Shown here piece after piece: positions 60,330 to 64,000 of a stretch of DNA of 64,000 nt; position 1 is the first letter of the stretch, and each line of letters opens with the position of its first letter. The position numbers were made by a program, and so were the translations under genes. The notes under the pieces were generated by a model. It did not search any database. It was not told the DNA's origin and was given only the letters and a program-made list of their open reading frames with translations. This stretch comes from Pedobacter lusitanus (GTDB lineage: Bacteria > Bacteroidota > Bacteroidia > Sphingobacteriales > Sphingobacteriaceae): NCBI RefSeq assembly GCF_040026395.1, contig NZ_CP157278.1:992001-1056000 (forward strand), written 5' to 3'.

Positions 60330-61711
60330 TAGTCGAGCAGTGTTTTTTCTAATAAAGCTTTTAATTCAGGACTGGATGGTCTTGGGGAATCAACCGTAAC
60401 AATTTTTCCTGCTTTATCAAAAACCATAAAACGTGGAATTCCGGTTATCTTATAATATTTGGCAATTTCACTCCAGCCAGAAGCAAATAACTGTGTTCCT
60501 CCCAGATGATCGGTTTCAATCATTTTCAGCCATTTATCTTTGTCTTTAGCTTCATCAACTGAGATACTGACAAACTCCACATTTTTATCTTTCATTTCTT
60601 CTTCCAGCTTTTTAAGATGAGGGATTTCTCCTTTACAGGGTCCGCACCAGGTCGCCCAGACATCTATCAGTACAACTTTACCTTTCAGGTCTTTCATACT
60701 GACCATTTTTCCGGTGTGATCCGGATAAGAGAAATCAAGACTGGCTTCTCCTGCTTTATAAGTTAATAAAGGAGACATAATCTGCTCACTTTTCAATTTC
60801 TGCTCTTTGGTCAGCACGTATTTACCGTAGGCTGCCATCAGACTCTGATAATCACTGAAAGACTTATAACCTGAAGCCGTTTGTAAGACCATATCTCCTT
60901 TCAGGGTATCATTAGGCAGATAGCTAAAGAAATCTTTCATTCCTTCCAGTCCGCTTTTATATTTGACCCCATCTTTTCGCATATCCACGCTAACCAGTGC
61001 AGATAAAACCCGCTGTCCCCATGGATAACTATAAACCTGTCTGGTATTTTCAGCAAAATCGGTAGCTTTCATTTGACTATAATATGGGCTGTACTCTTCG
61101 ACCGAAGGATGTGCGCTGCGTGGAGTATTCAGAAAATTCGTCGCATAAGAGGCCATATCAAGCTTAAGAATACCTTTTATTGCCTGATCAAATTTTTTAT
61201 TCCCGGTTGCCTTTCCGTTTAAGAAGCCTTTTGCTTTTACTGCGGTAGCTTCCAGCTGAGGAAAGAAGTCAACATAAGTGCTCTGGGTTTTCATAAAATT
61301 AATTGACTTCTGTTCTATTGGATTTACCAGGTCATGCCACTGGGTTAATACGACATTCTCTTTGGAATTGAGTTTTCCATTCAATACATAACCCGTATCC
61401 AGCAGGGTCAGAGAAAGTTTTTCTCCTCCCTTGAAATAGAATTTATAGTTGTCATTAGGGCTCATTTCATTTCCCAGCCCCACTACGTATAAACCTTCAT
61501 ACTCCGGATAAAACACAAAGCCAAAGCGGCCCTCTTTATCCGGTTTTACAGTAGAAGTTTCTACTGTTTTGCCGTCAGAGACCTTAAAAAGTCTGATTGG
61601 CTTACCTGTTTGTTTTTTAATTGAACCAGTAATTTCAACTGGTTGCTGGGCCACTGCGGCATAGGCCGACAACGACAGCAGCGCAATGCTGCAGAATTGG
61701 ATCATCTTCAT
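60329..61711 (-). CDS. TlpA-like thioredoxin/AhpC-TSA family protein with N-terminal DUF4369-like domain
   Basis: The 460-residue protein has a signal peptide (YAAVAQQ), a beta-rich N-terminal domain (about 22-115; EITGSIKKQTGKPIRLF), a helical linker and a C-terminal thioredoxin fold with VLIDVWATWCGPCKGEIPHLKK (active Cys at about 356 and 359), FVSISVDEAKDKDKW and a cis-Pro loop TGIPRFMVFD. It should act as a periplasmic disulfide reductase. It is between the PKD-like lipoprotein and the aspartyl protease in one transcript. Confidence 0.93.
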   Translation of the reverse strand: MKMIQFCSIALLSLSAYAAVAQQPVEITGSIKKQTGKPIRLFKVSDGKTVETSTVKPDKEGRFGFVFYPEYEGLYVVGLGNEMSPNDNYKFYFKGGEKLSLTLLDTGYVLNGKLNSKENVVLTQWHDLVNPIEQKSINFMKTQSTYVDFFPQLEATAVKAKGFLNGKATGNKKFDQAIKGILKLDMASYATNFLNTPRSAHPSVEEYSPYYSQMKATDFAENTRQVYSYPWGQRVLSALVSVDMRKDGVKYKSGLEGMKDFFSYLPNDTLKGDMVLQTASGYKSFSDYQSLMAAYGKYVLTKEQKLKSEQIMSPLLTYKAGEASLDFSYPDHTGKMVSMKDLKGKVVLIDVWATWCGPCKGEIPHLKKLEEEMKDKNVEFVSISVDEAKDKDKWLKMIETDHLGGTQLFASGWSEIAKYYKITGIPRFMVFDKAGKIVTVDSPRPSSPELKALLEKTLLD

Positions 61712-61728
61712 AATTTGGTTTTATTGGT

Positions 61729-63240
61729 CTAGCGTTCTCTATAATTTATACTTTGTATTTTGCCCATCCCGGTAAAGGATTGTGATAATTGCAGGTCAGC
61801 ATTGAGCGGAGGAACAATAAACTGTTCCATTGTGCCATTGGAACCATCCACTCCTGAAGGATCGTAACTGCAGACAATCAGCTTATTGCCATCTTTATAT
61901 TTGAAGGATTTATAGTTCTGAAATTTCAACAGCGATATGCCGGCATTTCCTTTATCGAGCATGAGTTTTGTAGTCTTTAAAGACATATCATATTCATAAA
62001 CCTTACTGCCTACATTGTAAAACAGATATCCAAGATCCGGGCTGATAGCATATTGTTCTGCCCGTGCAATACCGGTCCCTGTAATTTCTGCGTAATAGGA
62101 CTGCGCATTGGTTTGACTGTTAAAACGGGCCAGGTATCTTTTCTCTGAGGCAGGATCTTTCAGCACAGCAAAGACTTCACCCCCGTTAAACCCGACCCAG
62201 TTCATAAATAAAAGGTCTTTACCAGTAGAAAAACTGAATAATTTATCAGCGGGATCGGGAATAGTTGTACTTGAGGCAGCCGGATAAATATGTTTCACAA
62301 AACGTTTATTGGTCTGATCGTACAATATGGCGGGCACCTCTGACGAAGTCTCATCATTAGCTACAAAAGGAGCTACAGTAAATGATTTTTTATCAATATC
62401 AATATAATTTACCGGCGTTGCATAGTAAATATTTAAGGCCCTGAAATAGTAATAAACATTGCCTTTGCCCAGCATATAAGCTGCATTACTCCCCGCCTGT
62501 CTGATCAGATCTGCATAAAAACCTGTTGGAATAGCTCCAAACATCTCATATTTAAGATCCATGGTTTTAGTCCATTTGAAGGTCTCGGGGTTAATCTTGG
62601 TTGTTGTCTGATCCGTACCTACATACAGCCCATAGGAAATCTTATCCGGACCAATAAGCAAACCCGTACTGTAGGTATAGACCATAACCGGTTTTCCTTT
62701 GAGTTCCAGTCCGGAGGCCGTGGTTTTCAGTAAATCGGTAATGAGCGTAAAATTCCCATCACTCTTTTTAGACAGCATATCCAGCCTGGCAGTCCCGCCA
62801 ACTTCGGTGTTGAGTAACCAGCCCTCATTAATCTCATTTTTCACGTTTAACTGGAATCTTTTGATAAATTTAATTCCGGTGGTACGATCAGTAACCGTAT
62901 AGTAAAAGGTATAACCCATGGGTGCCAGCCCCATAACCACATCCAGATTTTTTGTTTTGGCATAAGTATAGGTCGCATTTCCACCTAATCCGTTTGGCCC
63001 TTCATAAACCCAGGTATAACTGTATCTGGAAGTATCGCTCCCCTGGTCCATTGTGCTTTTAATCTCAGGTTTGAGCATAAACCGGGTACCGTAAATGGCA
63101 GTCACTGTATCATTGCTGCCCAAAGTGGTAAATTCTACCTTATTGACTTCTGTATAGGTATAATTACCCAGATCTTTTTTGCAGGAAAAAAGAATCAGCA
63201 CAGCAAAAATAACCAGGCAGATATATTTTGTTTTTAACAT
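61729..63240 (-). CDS. PKD-like family lipoprotein
   Basis: I start at the ATG at 63240 (MLKTKYICLVIFAVLILFSC), giving a clean lipobox; an ATG at 63276 overlaps the upstream gene. The mature protein begins KKDLGNYTYTEVNKVEF, has a PKD-like beta domain (about 35-140; RYSYTWVYEGPNG and YTVTDRTTGIKFIKRF), and a C-terminal propeller-like region (about 150-500). This family is common next to SusC/SusD and DUF4843 proteins in Bacteroidota. It is presumably surface-bound and ligand-binding. No catalytic motif is seen. Confidence 0.82.
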   Translation of the reverse strand: MLKTKYICLVIFAVLILFSCKKDLGNYTYTEVNKVEFTTLGSNDTVTAIYGTRFMLKPEIKSTMDQGSDTSRYSYTWVYEGPNGLGGNATYTYAKTKNLDVVMGLAPMGYTFYYTVTDRTTGIKFIKRFQLNVKNEINEGWLLNTEVGGTARLDMLSKKSDGNFTLITDLLKTTASGLELKGKPVMVYTYSTGLLIGPDKISYGLYVGTDQTTTKINPETFKWTKTMDLKYEMFGAIPTGFYADLIRQAGSNAAYMLGKGNVYYYFRALNIYYATPVNYIDIDKKSFTVAPFVANDETSSEVPAILYDQTNKRFVKHIYPAASSTTIPDPADKLFSFSTGKDLLFMNWVGFNGGEVFAVLKDPASEKRYLARFNSQTNAQSYYAEITGTGIARAEQYAISPDLGYLFYNVGSKVYEYDMSLKTTKLMLDKGNAGISLLKFQNYKSFKYKDGNKLIVCSYDPSGVDGSNGTMEQFIVPPLNADLQLSQSFTGMGKIQSINYRER

Positions 63241-63265
63241 GATCGTTCGGTTTTGATAAATAAAA

Positions 63266-64000
63266 TTATTGTACATACTGCCCCATCATCATTTCAGTCC
63301 CGTCATCTTCATAAATGGTCTGGCCGGCAGTCTTCATCTCATTGAGATATCTTTGCATATAACCTCCGTAGGCTCCCTGTTCTCCTAAGGATGCAGTTGC
63401 ATCGAGATAAGCAGGGGTGATTTTCAGGATCTCCATGATCAGGTTCAATTTTTTCTGGGTAAAAACGCCAAGGTATCCGTCAAACCATAATTTTGGTTTT
63501 TTGAGCATATCATTTACATATATCCTGTACGTGATAAAGCTCTTCACCTTACCTGTCTGTTTATCCAGAACTTTATTATTCATCTGGTTGACAAAGTTGG
63601 AATTCGCCTGCAGATCCAGTAAAAGCGTAACAGTACGGGTACGCAGATCTGTAGTCCTGAAGAACTTTACCGGAATGGTATCCAGCAGCTTATTCTTTTT
63701 GATGGTCAGTGTTTTAGGAATCGGTGTATAATGTGTCCCTTCAACAGCAGTAGAAGCGGAATTAATAGTCAGGCTGTACTCCCGGTCGTGATCGGCCGGT
63801 GCTCCGGTAACTGCAACCACTATGTTTTTGACAGAGTCTTTTGCCAGCGCCAGTGAAAAGGATAAAACGGTAGAATCGGTAAGTACCTCTCCGCTGTAGG
63901 CAGGTAATCTGGCTGCTTCGTTAAAATAAATATCCGGCAGGCCTTCATAAGTCATCAGTTGTTTTTTACAGGAACCAGCTGTTACCAGGGTCAGCAATGC
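63266..64000 (-). CDS. DUF4843-like lipoprotein (partial; N-terminus off the right edge)
   Basis: The frame is open to the edge of the window, so the true start is beyond 64000. The visible N-terminal end LVTAGSCKKQLMTYEGLPDIYF has a lipobox Cys followed by the YEG...YF motif typical of DUF4843. The rest (about 30-240) is a predicted beta-rich domain (VVVAVTGAPADHDREYSL, EGTHYTPIP). Such proteins usually follow SusC and SusD, and the downstream PKD-like gene fits, so a SusC/SusD pair probably lies just to the right. Confidence 0.78.
   Translation of the reverse strand, partial: ALLTLVTAGSCKKQLMTYEGLPDIYFNEAARLPAYSGEVLTDSTVLSFSLALAKDSVKNIVVAVTGAPADHDREYSLTINSASTAVEGTHYTPIPKTLTIKKNKLLDTIPVKFFRTTDLRTRTVTLLLDLQANSNFVNQMNNKVLDKQTGKVKSFITYRIYVNDMLKKPKLWFDGYLGVFTQKKLNLIMEILKITPAYLDATASLGEQGAYGGYMQRYLNEMKTAGQTIYEDDGTEMMMGQYVQ

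Overview
The window looks like a chromosomal segment from a member of the Bacteroidota, most likely Sphingobacteriaceae (Pedobacter-like). The evidence is two SusC/SusD pairs, an ECF sigma/FecR/STN-SusC relay, a LytS/LytTR two-component pair, a 7TMR-DISM protein, a DUF6266-type protein, a single-chain PurL of about 1,220 residues, and repeated TAnnTTTG promoter elements of the Bacteroidota kind. No rRNA, complete tRNA, CRISPR array, prophage or intact insertion sequence was seen.

Layout: (1) 1-3.9 kb is a minus-strand glycine betaine/proline ABC uptake operon headed by an outer-membrane porin-like barrel; its binding protein runs off the left edge. (2) 4.4-11 kb holds a secreted protein of unknown function, purL, a methyltransferase and a PD40 protein. 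(3) 11.1-18.1 kb is a nutrient-uptake relay: ECF sigma, FecR anti-sigma, SusC with an STN domain, and SusD, closed by a good terminator. (4) 18.1-30 kb is mixed: CPBP protease, HD hydrolase, LysR with a divergent alpha/beta hydrolase, an epimerase, three tandem paralogous lipoproteins, and a siderophore-type TonB receptor convergent with a DUF4198-like protein. (5) 30.1-36 kb has the LytS/LytTR pair, an EEP-family protein, a kinase-fold-like protein, and a 7TM sensor fused to a transposase-type zinc ribbon.

(6) 36-48.4 kb is the most unusual region. A long minus-strand series encodes two tiny membrane proteins, a fatty-acid hydroxylase/sterol desaturase, SusC, SusD, a sulfatase, a rhodanese-thioredoxin protein and a second sulfatase. 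In front of it is a well-formed promoter and a 32-codon leader ORF that ends Tyr-Cys-Cys-Cys-Cys-stop. This looks like a cysteine-sensing attenuator controlling sulfate-ester scavenging. Three copies of an unfamiliar two-hairpin element, with an invariant CCAACGCCAA loop and covarying stems, lie in the same 2.2 kb, one directly in front of susC. I consider these two together the best candidate for something undescribed.

(7) 48.7-57.3 kb carries a DUF6266 protein behind five 11-bp direct repeats, a divergent pair of Tat-type NIPSNAP proteins, a TetR gene with a perfect operator next to a TetX-like flavin monooxygenase, a GNAT, a probable glycosyltransferase, an Sfp-type phosphopantetheinyl transferase, and a nitroreductase divergent from an HxlR regulator across a 38-bp perfect palindrome. 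(8) 57.4-64 kb is a minus-strand series: DUF4843-like lipoprotein (cut by the right edge), PKD-like lipoprotein, TlpA-like thioredoxin, retropepsin-like protease and an L,D-transpeptidase. All functional names come from reading motifs by eye; no database search was run.
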